Positions 47,662-57,746 of a stretch of 64,000 nt of DNA are shown here, in pieces. Each line of letters starts with the position of its first letter. Position 1 is the stretch's first letter. The position numbers were made by a program, and so were the translations under genes. Under the pieces are notes generated by a model that worked only from the letters and a program-made list of their open reading frames with translations, had not been told where the DNA came from and did no database searches. The DNA lies in the NCBI GenBank assembly GCA_020747015.1, contig JAGTJM010000016.1, positions 186,001 through 250,000 on the forward strand, written 5' to 3'. The DNA comes from Pyrenochaeta sp. MPI-SDFR-AT-0127 (Eukaryota > Ascomycota > Dothideomycetes > Pleosporales > Cucurbitariaceae).

Positions 47662-47675
47662 TCGGACAATACCGA
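47662..47675. promoter_or_regulatory. Regulon palindrome 2: TCGGACAATACCGA
   Basis: A second exact TCGG-N6-CCGA copy, 26 bp centre-to-centre from the first and about 190 bp upstream of the BVMO1 start. The spacing is 2.5 helical turns. A GCGGCCGAC segment lies between the two. Confidence 0.75.
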
Positions 47676-47857
47676 CGATTTCCATCACAGCAATAGACAT
47701 GACTCAAACATGAACAATGCTGGAACGCACATGACGGTTGTTAATCCCATGCTCAGGAAGGTTAGCGGTCAAAACCCTCTCTTCTTCAAATTCAGCTCAA
47801 CACTCGTGTTGACGTTTCATATCATCTTTGATTGTGACCTTTCAGTCAAAGTGCACT

Positions 47858-49605
47858 ATGGGGAAAAGGATTGTGGATTATGATGCTGTTGTCATCGGCG
47901 CAGGGTTTGGAGGCATTCGCTCATTGTGGGAACTTGATCAGCTTGGTCTGACTATGAAATGTTTCGAGGCCGGGTCAGATGTGGGCGGTGCATGGTACTG
48001 GAACCGCTATCCCGGCGCCCGAACGGATAGCGAGGCATGGGTCTATCTCATGAACTTTGCCCCTGAACTCAAGGAAGAATGGGATTATCATGAGAGATAT
48101 CCTTCACAAGGAGAGGTTCAACGGTATTTGGGCCATGTCGTCGGTTAGCTCTCTCCATTCCTCAAATTAAGATGGCACTAGTTAACACCTAGTACACAGA
48201 CCGATTTGATTTGCGCCAGCATATTGAGTTCAATTCTAAAATCAAAGCTGCACATTACAGCGATCACGATAACATTTGGACAATCACAGCTGCGGATGGG
48301 ACGTCCACGACCTGTCGCTACTTCTTGCCTGCAACAGGACCTCTCTCAGTCGTCAAAGACCCACCCTTTGCGGGACTCGAGTCGTACACTGGCGAGTGGT
48401 ACCAAGCAGCTAAGTGGCCGAAGCACCACGTGGATTTTCATGGAAAACGAGTTGCGGTTGTTGGGACGGGCGCCACTGGGGTTCAGATCGTCCCGAAAAT
48501 CGCTCCAGCCGTAAAACACTTGAAGATTTTTCAACGCACACCAAACTACGTACTGCCTGGGCGAAATTATACGATTGACGAGCACCAAGCCAGTAGTATT
48601 AAAGAGAAATATGACACAACCTGGAAGCAGGCGACCGAACATCCATTTGGTCTGGCAATGATGGCGTCCGGAAAGTCAGTTAAAGATGTGGCAGATGCTG
48701 ATATGATCAGACAATCTCTGGACTCCGGATGGGAGTCTGGTGGATTCCACTTCCAATTTGAAACGTTTGATGACCTGTTCACGAATCAAGAGTCCAATGA
48801 TGTTGCTTCTGAATACCTCCGCCAGAAGATTCGCGCTATCGTCCAGGATCCAGAAATGGCAAGCAAGCTGTGCCCAAAGCACCCCTTTCTGTCCAAGCGA
48901 CCGCCTTGTGGTCACTTCTACTACGAGACGTACAATCGACCCAATGTCGAGTTGGTGGACATACGCAATAATTATATTGAACTGTATGAAAAGGGAATCC
49001 GCACCAGCTCTGGGGAAGAACACGAAGTCGATATGATCATTTTCGCCATAGGGTTTGACGCTGCCACAGGTGCTCTCAGTGAGATGGATGTGAGAGGAAG
49101 TCAAAACAGATCACTTCGAGAGTGTTGGAAACAAAAGCTCGAAACATTCGCTGGAGTGCTTGTGCCTGGCTTTCCCAACATGTTCTCTGTTTGCGGCCCC
49201 CACGTACCTTTCGGAAATATGCCTGTCGTTTTAGACATTGAAGTGAAATGGATCGGCAAAACCCTGAGTTATATGGAAAATCACAATCTCGCCAAAATCG
49301 AAGCTCCCCAAGAGTCTGCAGATGCATGGTCTTCCCACCTCCACGACGCGTTCGAATCTACGTTATTTGCCGAATCTGCTAAAAAAGCTGGCGCCTGGTT
49401 CGTTGGGGCGAACATACCTGGAAAAGCTAACGATATTTTGTTTTACTTTGGCGGCGTTCCAACGTGGAACGATTGGTTGGACAGCGAGTGCGCGACATCA
49501 TGGGCAAGATTGAAGTTTTGTCCTCGCACAGATATTAAGGTGAACAATGGAGACACTCTTGATAAGGAAAAGGGCCTAGCAGCCGTTGGAATAACAGTCA
49601 CCTAG
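47858..49605 (+). CDS. Baeyer-Villiger-type flavin monooxygenase 1 (BVMO1)
   Basis: Coding sequence joins 47858-48143 and 48200-49605, 563 aa; the 56-nt intron starts GTTAGC and ends ACAG, and the acceptor was chosen to give HVV-DRFDLRQHIEFN. The FAD-binding GAGFGG is at residues 14-19, followed by SDVGGAWYWNRYPGARTDSE, typical of class B monooxygenases. The NADPH site is VVGTGATGVQ. The C-terminal WFVGANIPGK block is like that of cyclohexanone monooxygenase. The BVMO fingerprint FxGxxxHxxxWP region reads FAGLESYTGEWYQAAKWP at residues 152-169, with Gln164 where the conserved His is expected. These enzymes insert oxygen next to a ketone to give an ester or lactone. The His change may alter catalysis. 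It is convergent with SDR1. Confidence 0.9.
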
Positions 49606-50051
49606 ACAGTCGTTTATGTTGTTATAGTCATTCACAATCTTATAAGTATGGCATTTGCATGTACATGTATCTGTGTGTAGCAAATATTCAAGAATGGCTA
49701 TGACTACGGTAGTACCATTTAGCTTCAATTTTCCAGGGAGCTATACGAAGTGGGGGCGTGTTTTTTCCTTGCTGACTTAGTTTCAGCGTTCACTTTGATT
49801 TGCCTTCGCTACTTTCGTAGATGAAAGCTATACTGACACAAAGAACACCAAATATTGTGACTCTCCATAATTAGTCGAGCAATGCCGAAAAACCACCATA
49901 CTATATGACACGTACTAGGATCGGAGGAGTTGGTTCGTGTTTCCACTACTCTACATGACTTCAAACAGATATGTAAGCCAGCCGTTTTTGATCCGAGACT
50001 TTTGTCATTCAGCTTAAACATATATCTTTCGCCTGGCCGACATGCCCTACA
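49606..50051. other. Spacer between convergent BVMO1 and SDR1 genes
   Basis: 446 bp, 3' UTRs only as far as I can see. Confidence 0.5.
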
Positions 50052-51252
50052 CTACATGCCACCCTTGCCGCCCGAAACCTTTTGATGATTACTACCTGAG
50101 CGTCATAAATTCATCGCGTATTGCTTACCATGATTGTCTATAAGTACGATTATTAGGATCCTTCTTTAGTCAATAAATCATCAACTTACTTGTCCAGTCA
50201 CATACGAAAAAAGGGGTGACACTACGGCTAAAATTGCCATTCCTGCATCGGTAGGGGTCCCGATGCGCCTAAGTGGAATATCGTTGATCCTATACAAACA
50301 ATTGTCAAACTTCACATGTACCTTCGGCGCTGAGCATACCGACCACTTCTCCTCTTCATCATAGCCGCCATGAAATCCAACCGTATGCTTTGAGCCATCC
50401 GGCTGTACAACATACTCTCCAACTGGTGCTTGTGTTAGCCTGGTCTTGATAGCCCCGAATGCAACGGCTACCCGCGGGGTCAATTAGCGACGGTCAAAAT
50501 TTTGTTATTTATTGGCATACTGTTCACTCGAACACCATATTCTGGTCCCCACTCTTGAGCCAACGTTTTAGTGAGGCCTATCAATCCGGCTTTGGCCAGG
50601 GCGTAGCTAGCTTGTCCAGCGTTCCCATGGACCCCAGATGTAGACGATATATTGACGATTGTCCTTGGTTCTCCGTCCTTTATCATGAAGTATGGTGCGG
50701 CTGCTCGGATGAGTTTGAATGGGGCTGTATTGTGTAGGCTAATTATTGTTTCTTGGCTCATCAGAAGGAGCCACAGACTTGAGGGTCTAACTCAGGGCTT
50801 ACCCCACTGTTTATCTTTGATTTTGTGGACTTGGTCGTCCCATGCATAACCTGCATTGTTGATGATTATATGGATCTTACCACCTCCGAAGTCTACTGCT
50901 CTTCGTATTAGATTGTTGATGGCTTCATTGCTAGTGATATCTCCAGCCACAGCGATGGCGGCGCCCTGTTCGAAATTAATGGCTTGGGCGGTCTTCTCGG
51001 CTTTCGCTGCCACTTTTATTAGCACCATATTATAATTTCTTCCGTGAAATAATACCAGCGTCCAAATCCGCAATGACGACTTTGCATCCTTCGCGTGCAA
51101 GAATTGTCGCGGTCTCGGCACCTATACCTTGTGCTGCGCCAGTGATTATAGCGGTTTGTCCTATTCTCAGATGTCAGTTGATCCGAGATAAGGATCTGAG
51201 CATTACCAGTGAGCATCCCTCTGGGAAAGTTCAACTGAGGATTAGAAGCCAT
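50052..51252 (-). CDS. Short-chain dehydrogenase/reductase 1 (classical SDR)
   Basis: Seven exons: 51207-51252, 51056-51160, 50803-51012, 50521-50751, 50190-50467, 50129-50137 and 50052-50078; 301 aa. ATG at 51252. The nucleotide-binding TGAAQGIG is followed by VVIADLDA (acidic Asp, favouring NAD). NNAGY, catalytic Ser in NISSTSG, and YALAKAG (YxxxK) complete the SDR active site. The C-terminus is IPLRRIGTPTDAGMAILAV...YVTGQ-TIM-VSGG, rebuilt across a 9-nt exon. An 18-residue insert (around SVCSAPKVHVKFDNCLYR) before IPLRR could be an in-frame 54-nt intron (GTCGGT...TATAG), which would give 283 aa. Likely oxidises a hydroxyl or reduces a ketone in the pathway. It is divergent from BVMO2 and shares its palindrome. 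Confidence 0.82.
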
Positions 51253-51703
51253 ACTGAGGTGGCATGTTCGATCTCCGCTATGGCCTAATGCTGGCTTTAT
51301 TCGTCGTTTGTTCATTTGGAATTGTGAATTTACACATACATCTCACCTTACTCTCAGGCCATAGATATCGGCTAGGACCGAATGACCGAATCTGTTTCGT
51401 GGCCATGCGGGATGGGCCGGATATCCGACCATCAACCGTCGGTGGATCTCCGGATTGCGGTAACTTTCAGCAAAGAAGCTACCAAAAGAAAACCAACCAA
51501 GCCGATCGCTAACCACGAAGCAAAAGCGGAACAGTTTGGGATTAACTTCATAAATTCTTTATCATTTGTTCGATGACAACATGGAATTTCCAAGCCCAAT
51601 CGACTCCACAAATACACTTTCAATCACTCAAAAATTAACCTCGTAGTGAGCCCTCGTCGAAGGCTGCAACAGCTGCCTATTCGAAAGGTTACTCAGTGGC
51701 GAC
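51253..51703. promoter_or_regulatory. Divergent promoter of SDR1 and BVMO2
   Basis: 451 bp holding one exact regulon palindrome (listed separately) and further CGG/CCG half-sites with other spacings near 51420-51460. Confidence 0.6.
51368..51381. promoter_or_regulatory. Regulon palindrome 3: TCGGCTAGGACCGA
   Basis: An exact TCGG-N6-CCGA copy, about 120 bp before the SDR1 start and 330 bp before the BVMO2 start. A further CCGA follows 6 bp downstream. One site could serve both genes. Confidence 0.75.
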
Positions 51704-53427
51704 ATGAGTTCAGCAAAAGCGCAAGTTAATGGAGATAGTGGGATCACCATTCTTGATGTTCTTATCATCGGTGCAGGCTTTGGGGGCTGCTACAGTCTAT
51801 ACAATCTCCGTCGATCAGGACTCAAAGTCCATGTCTTTGAGGCAGGCTCCACCCTTGGAGGAGTTTGGCATTGGAATAACTATCCTGGAGCTCGCGTCGA
51901 TTCGGAAATCCCATACTACCAATTCTCTATCCCAGAAGTTTGGCGAAAATGGAACTGGTCTGAGCGATTCCCTAGCGGAGAGGAGATCAAGGCATATTTC
52001 AAACATGTCGATGACAGTCTAAATCTTACCGAGGACATCACGTACGGTGCAAACGTTACCGAAGCGCATTATGATGAGTCTACCGCAAAGTGGACTGTAT
52101 CAACGGAGAATGGTCGCAAAGTAGTCTGCAAGTATCTGATATGCGCTACTGGTAGCTCCTACAAAGCCCATTACCCCGATTTCAAAAATCTGCATAAGTT
52201 TAAGGGTAGCCTTATTCACTCTACCCGCTGGCCCGCCCATGCAGATACGACCGGCAAACGCGTTGCAATTGTAGGATCTGGTGCAACCGCAGTGCAATGC
52301 ACCCAGGAAATAGCGAAAGTAGCAAGCCACCTGACAGTGTTCATCCGTACTGCCAGCATCTCGTTACCTATGTTTCAGCGCTCTCTTGGTGAGCTTGAGG
52401 AACGTATCAACAAATCCACTTATCGACAAGTATTCGCCAACGCTCGGAAGACCAAGTCTGGGCTTGGTTACGATACTCGAAATGGCTCCGTATTCGAGTT
52501 GACTGACGACAAACGTGAAGAGCTTTTCGAAGAGCTATGGAATCGTGGCGGGTTTAATTTCAATCAAGCAAATTATCGAGATTATCTGGTAGACCAGAAG
52601 GCAAACGACCTAATGTACGAATTCTGGGCAAAAAAGACACGACCAAGGCTCAAGAACCCTTTTAAATCTGCGTTTCTTGTGCCCGAGAAACCACCATTTG
52701 CGTTTGGTACAAAGCGAAGCAGTCTAGAGCAAGATTACTACGAATGTGTTGATCAAGACAATGTTGACATCGTCGATCTCAAAACGAATGCTATTCAAGA
52801 GTTCACAGAAAAAGGCATTATCTGTAGGGATGGACGAGAGCGCGAGTTCGACACAGTCGTGATGGCTACAGGTTTCGACTCAATGACAGGTAGTCTGACA
52901 GAAATGGGAATCCATGGTAATGACGGGCTTACCTTTCGAGAACGATGGAAGGATGGAGTCTTTACCCACCTTGGCCTTTGCAGCAGTGGCTGCCCGAATA
53001 TGTTCATGGTATATGGACCTCAAGGTAATCTTTTCCGAACACAACCCAATAGAGTCGATGATGACTGACTGCCTCAATAGCTCCCACAGCATTCACGAAT
53101 GGTCCGGTGTTCATCGAGATCCAAGTTGATATGATTGTTGATCTTATCATGAAGCTTCAAAAAGAGGGTATTGAGTCGATCGAAGCACAGAAAGATGCAG
53201 AAGAGAGATGGAAGAATGCAATCCAAGAAGCCAATGACAAAACATTGATGCCTTTGACGGATTCTTGGTACATGGGGGCGAACATACCAGGCAAAAGGCG
53301 AGAACAGTTGAATTATTTGAACGGCATCGATGAATACGAGCGGGAATGTAGGAGTGCTCTAAAGACCTTGGACGGGTTCAAGGTTGTCTATAATCATGAT
53401 AAGGATCTTAACACGGCAGATCGCTGA
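51704..53427 (+). CDS. Baeyer-Villiger-type flavin monooxygenase 2 (BVMO2)
   Basis: Coding sequence joins 51704-53024 and 53081-53427, 555 aa; the 56-nt intron starts GTAATC and ends ATAG. The FAD site GAGFGG is followed by GSTLGGVWHWNNYPGARVDSE. The NADPH site is IVGSGATAVQ. The fingerprint KGSLIHSTRWP has the conserved His at residue 172, unlike BVMO1. ATGFDSMTG and the C-terminal WYMGANIPGK blocks are typical. It belongs to the same class as BVMO1 but is clearly diverged, so it is not a recent duplicate. It should catalyse Baeyer-Villiger oxidation of a ketone intermediate. A divergent promoter is shared with SDR1, and the gene is convergent with SDR2. Confidence 0.92.
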
Positions 53428-53912
53428 CATCGAAATCATTGCGCAATATTAGCTATTCATAGAGATTATGTTTCAATAGACGCTACCCAAATTTGATAAT
53501 GTAGACTGTAGAAAGTGAAGCATCAACCACAACTAGCTTGGGGTGCTGTCTCAGAAGTCTTCCTTGTAAGAGCGCTCGATATCGTGTGTAAGCTGCTACT
53601 CTTTTCACCAAAGTTGCAATTGAACACTATATCGAGACCGGTTCTTCGAGTTGGTCGGGTCAAAACTCTGAAGAACTTATGTTAGGGTCTCACCGGTTCG
53701 ACTCGGGTCTGTGGCTGTTCGAGTCTAGGATAAAGTACATACAGTCCATGTTTACTCGGAGGGTCAATCCATATCCACTCCACTCAATTAATTCCATTCT
53801 CTCAAGCTTTGCTCGAAGATAGTACATTTCTAATTGTGTGTTTGATAATAGACTGAGGGACGACCTCACAATAGCATGGTCATCGTGACTTCCGAAACAT
53901 TGATCATGCGAC
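53428..53912. other. Spacer between convergent BVMO2 and SDR2 genes
   Basis: 485 bp. No gene; a duplicated GGTTCGAGT-like element (near 53640-53660 and 53696-53730) is the only notable feature. Confidence 0.45.
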
Positions 53913-55225
53913 TCAGACTATATCAACGATCGACTGGGCTGTTGCTAACACAATCTCTTGCCACTCTTTCATGAAATCCCCTGTTTGATAATCGTCATGC
54001 AGTAAATCCATGTAACCTGAGATATGTTCTTCTCTTGGCACGACACCAAACGCTCGTCCTGTCAAACATTCGGCGTCAAGATTGTTCAAGATATAGGAAA
54101 TATTCATATGCGCACTTACCATTGATATTAGTCTCCGATGCGATTCGTAGCATGGCATTCACGCAGTCATCAACTGTCGCAAATTTCACCCCCTTCGATT
54201 CAAGATATTCCACGATGGCGTCCGAGAGAATAGGCGTTCGAACATACCTAATGGTTGCGTGTTATCCTGTTTTGAAGTATATGTGATTCTGAGGCGGTAA
54301 CTTACCAAGGTGCCACTAAGTTCACTCGGACGTCTTCCTGCCATGCAGTGCGACGTAGGTTCCGCATCAGACCCCGCACACCCCATTTTGATGCGTTGTA
54401 TTGGGGTGATCCTGGCTGATCAGCATACGCAGCAATACTACCTTTGAGAATCAGACATCGGTCTCGCGAAGGAATTTGAGGCTGTCGCCTGAAGTAGTGC
54501 AGGGCCAGCTTTGCCGTATACATCATCCCTATGAGATTGATTTCGAGAATCTTTAGTTGAGGCTTCACGGGTGGTTGAGATGGGTCTATTGCTTCATCAG
54601 TAAGAATATCGTGTATCTTCCCGAAAGGCAGTGTGAAGGGACAACTGTAAGGAAACTCACTCACCCTGCAAAGTAAACATATCGTCTGCTCCTACAACAC
54701 CCGCGTTGGCGATGACCACGTCGCAGGATTTCGAAGGTGAGTTGTGTATAGCGGCCTCAAAAACAGAGACCTGGTCCTCCCAGCTGCGGACATCGCACTT
54801 TACAAATTGTGCTCCACTAGGTTTCAGGTTACATTGCTGTTCAAAATGGTACGAATAAGGCAAAATACAAACCTTGAGAGATTGGACGCTGTACGCCTGC
54901 CTGCTTCTTCATCAAAGTCTGCAATTGTAACATATGCCCTGGACAAAGTGGTGCTGCATTAGCGCTAAAGGTTCTTGAATATCGTGGTATTTGAACATAC
55001 CCAGCTTTGACGAAAGCTTCAACATAGGCTTTTCCAAGGCCTCCGGCCCCTAAAACTCGATCTTAATATGTGAAGCTTGTATTGCAACACCCATGACGAG
55101 AACTAACCTCCTGTAACAATAACAGATTTACCTGCAAGACTACCAAGGCTCAACGGTAGAGTTGTATCGATGGCGCAATTGTCTTGGTACTTGGGAACTG
55201 TTATTCCTTGCTGGTGCGAGCTCAT
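53913..55225 (-). CDS. Short-chain dehydrogenase/reductase 2 (15-PGDH-like)
   Basis: Seven exons (55108-55225, 55001-55049, 54873-54938, 54665-54816, 54306-54585, 54120-54247, 53913-54058) give 312 aa; every junction is GT-AG and the summed phase is exact. ATG at 55225 (MSSHQQGITVPKY). The cofactor motif TGGAGGLG is followed by VTIADFDEE (NAD-type acidic residue). NAGVV, catalytic Ser in LKGSIAAY and YNASKWG (YxxxK) follow, then VNLVAPWYVRTPI. The pattern resembles fungal 15-hydroxyprostaglandin-dehydrogenase-like SDRs. With six introns it is the most interrupted of the smaller genes here. Probably an alcohol dehydrogenase step before or after the Baeyer-Villiger reaction. It is divergent from the hydrolase gene. 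Confidence 0.88.
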
Positions 55226-55780
55226 GATGATACGATGTGGTTGTTGTTAAGAATAAAGGTATATTGTTTCTTTCTGCGTCTGCTGGTCGATCAAGATGTA
55301 TCAGTCCAGATAAATTATTGTCTCAACTGTTTAGCCCCAGAATGGCCGTATTGTCAATGTAGTCGTGTTCAAAGCCTAGGTTAAAAATGTCAAAACCTAT
55401 AGCTATTGCTAGATCACGGCACTTGTCGGACTTCACCGACGATCGTGACAGACGGGATGCATATCCGAGGAACAATATACGTTTCCTAGCACGATATTGC
55501 ATGAAAGTATCAGCGCCTCAAGGGAACCGCAAGCAAACCCACAATGCCGGGTACGCCCGGACTTTTGCTGCTCCAGCCATGCACCCTGGAATTGGCCTGG
55601 CATAATGTGTTGAGGATGTTGAAAAAGGCCATCATGTCATCTTGAGGGCCGCAATGATCTTTGCTTGGGTCATAAATAATAATTACTTGGTTCTGATTCC
55701 ATAATGTTTTTTAATTGAACAGCTCCGAAACTGAAGCTAAGTGTTTGAGTTTTGAGAAAGAAACGCATTGTGCCAACACT
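55226..55780. promoter_or_regulatory. Divergent promoter of SDR2 and the hydrolase gene
   Basis: 555 bp holding one exact regulon palindrome (listed separately). No gene seen. Confidence 0.6.
55426..55439. promoter_or_regulatory. Regulon palindrome 4: TCGGACTTCACCGA
   Basis: An exact TCGG-N6-CCGA copy, about 207 bp before the SDR2 start and 349 bp before the hydrolase start. Confidence 0.75.
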
Positions 55781-57128
55781 ATGCGCTTGGCACACTTATC
55801 AAACGCGCACCCCGAATGGGAAAAAGTCGCAGAGAGACAAAAACAGATCGATGAAAAGCTGGAATCGATATACAAACTGCCCATTGAGGAGTTTCGGAAG
55901 ATCCCTTATCAAGCCCCACGGCTTTCTGACCATACTCCAGTGCCTGGACAGGACTTGACCATCTCAGTCAGTCAGGTTGTGGTTAGAGATGGCACCAAAG
56001 TCGGGATTCGTATCTACAGCCCGCTGGCCGTCACGGAAAATCACGTTCTGTTTTTTAATATTCATGGAGGAGGTAAGGATGCTTTTACGTGTTCGTGGCA
56101 CTGAACACCAAAATAACACCCTTTGTCTAGGTTGGACTGTAGGCACGCCACAGACTGAAGAAGGTCAAAATCGTATGATTGCTGTTCGAAACAATGCTAT
56201 TGTCGTCAGTGTTGACTATCGACGGTGAGTCTATTCATTTCTGGGGTTACACGAGGCTAGTTTTGACTTGATGTGAGTCGTAGGGCGCCTGAATTCCCAT
56301 TCCCGTATGCACTGAATGACTCAATTGATGCCTTTAACTGGGTAGGTTCCCCCTCCTAGAAGTAACCTCAACCTGATGTCTTCTGATTGCGCGAAAAGGT
56401 GCGATCGAACGCGAAAGCCCTCGGAGCGGATCCGAATCGGATTATCGTAGGTGGTGGCAGCGCCGGAGCCAATATTGTGAGTGAGATGGCGTAAATATGC
56501 GAGATATGCATGTCACGGTTGACGTTCTCAAAGGCAACGGTATTGGCGCACATCATGAGAGATGAGGGTGTGCAGGGTGTCATCGGCCAGATTCTCAACA
56601 TCCCCGTCACGTGCCATCCAGACCACTTTCCGCACGCCCAATACGAGGGTGGTTCTTATGAACAGAATGCCTTTGCGCCAATTGTCAACGCGTCTACGAT
56701 GCGTCTTTTCTGGAACAACTATCTCCCTAACGTTGATACACACTATTGGGCCAGTCCACTTTTGTCAACTTCATTAGCAGGCCTGCCGCCAACGCGTCAG
56801 TTGAGATCACCGAGAGTGCTTGTGGCGTTGGAGCTAACTAATACTTAGTTATTCAGGTCGCAGGTATGGACCCTTTGAGGGATGAAGGCATTGCTTATGC
56901 GGAAGCTTTGAAGCAGAGCGGGTGAGAAGTCCGCGCATCAATAACAGTCTACCGGTAGTCACTAACCACGGGTGCACTGCCATTAGCGTCAACGTCATGT
57001 TGAAGGTGTACCCGGGTATGCCGCATGCATTTTACATATATCCTGATTTGGGACCTTCGGTGGAGTACTTGGAAACAATGGTACAGTGGATCGAAGAGAC
57101 GACATGGAGGCCACCCAACAAAGTCTAA
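55781..57128 (+). CDS. Alpha/beta hydrolase of the hormone-sensitive-lipase family
   Basis: Seven exons (55781-56072, 56131-56224, 56284-56341, 56399-56476, 56534-56795, 56849-56921, 56987-57128) give 332 aa, with all phases consistent. ATG at 55781 (MRLAHLSNAHPEWEK). The oxyanion HGGG is formed across the first junction (NIHGG-GW). DYRRAPEFPFPYALND is the HSL family block, GGGSAGAN holds the nucleophile Ser, AGMDPLRDEG the Asp, and PGMPHAFYIYPDL the His. The family hydrolyses short esters and lactones. Next to two BVMOs, it is the natural candidate to open the ester or lactone they make (inference). Length is typical. It shares a palindrome-bearing promoter with SDR2. Confidence 0.88.
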
Positions 57129-57746
57129 AGGTGTCGACGCTCATTTGTTGATTTTGTTAGTGGCTAGCATTGCATCCAATCTCAACCTTGTCTGTACGAA
57201 ATACCATGTTTGGTCTTGTATCACAGGACAAGAAGGGGAGATGAGTGAAAGGTTCGATTGCAATATCATCCATGTCGGAATGCTCAGGCAGCGAGATGGT
57301 CTTTACCATGGCAAACCTCATGTCATTCTTTGCTTTTCGAATCATACGGATTTAGTATTCACTTGGCATTAAACAGCGACAGGCAAGAGGCATTAGTGCA
57401 AATGGATTGTTCGTGCAGCCGGGACAGGGAGTTTACGAGTCATGTTCATGGTTAGTTATTGGCTCAAGAGGTTCGGCGATCGCCGAGGAATGTCATGGAC
57501 TGAAAGCCAGAGCCCTGCAACTCCGCCGACATGTATCCGAGTGGAGCGAATTGGCCCTGCCGCTGAACATGAGACGGTCTTTCAGCAAGTTTCGGCTGTT
57601 GCTTTAGTCGCTCGTAATGCACTTCAGTACTTGTGGTCCACGTGAATCACACCGTATCTTGGACGAGCAGTGCCTTGACTGCTGCTCGGATGCCGCTCCG
57701 TCATTGTCCAGGTCATGGGTTTTGTGGGCGTCTTTCGCGCGATTGA
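57129..57746. promoter_or_regulatory. Promoter region of the Zn2Cys6 regulator gene
   Basis: 618 bp between the hydrolase stop and the regulator gene; it contains the perfectly symmetric regulon palindrome listed separately. No gene seen. Confidence 0.55.
57473..57486. promoter_or_regulatory. Regulon palindrome 5: TCGGCGATCGCCGA (fully symmetric)
   Basis: All 14 bases are self-complementary, including the N6 core CGATCG. It lies 261 bp before the first ATG of the regulator gene, or 345 bp before the alternative ATG, and suggests autoregulation. It also lies about 350 bp beyond the hydrolase stop. Confidence 0.75.

Larger units (their letters stand above)
46767..47857. promoter_or_regulatory. 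Divergent promoter region of membrane protein and BVMO1 genes
   Basis: 1.1 kb. It contains the two TCGG-N6-CCGA palindromes listed separately, and a related 17-bp near-palindrome TTCGGATGACGTCCGAA at 47257-47273 with seven central bases and an embedded TGACGT (CRE-like) core. No supported gene. Confidence 0.6.

Noticed and set aside
53640..53730. GGTTCGACTCGG resembling a tRNA T-loop
   Set aside because: No acceptor stem or anticodon arm could be folded around it.
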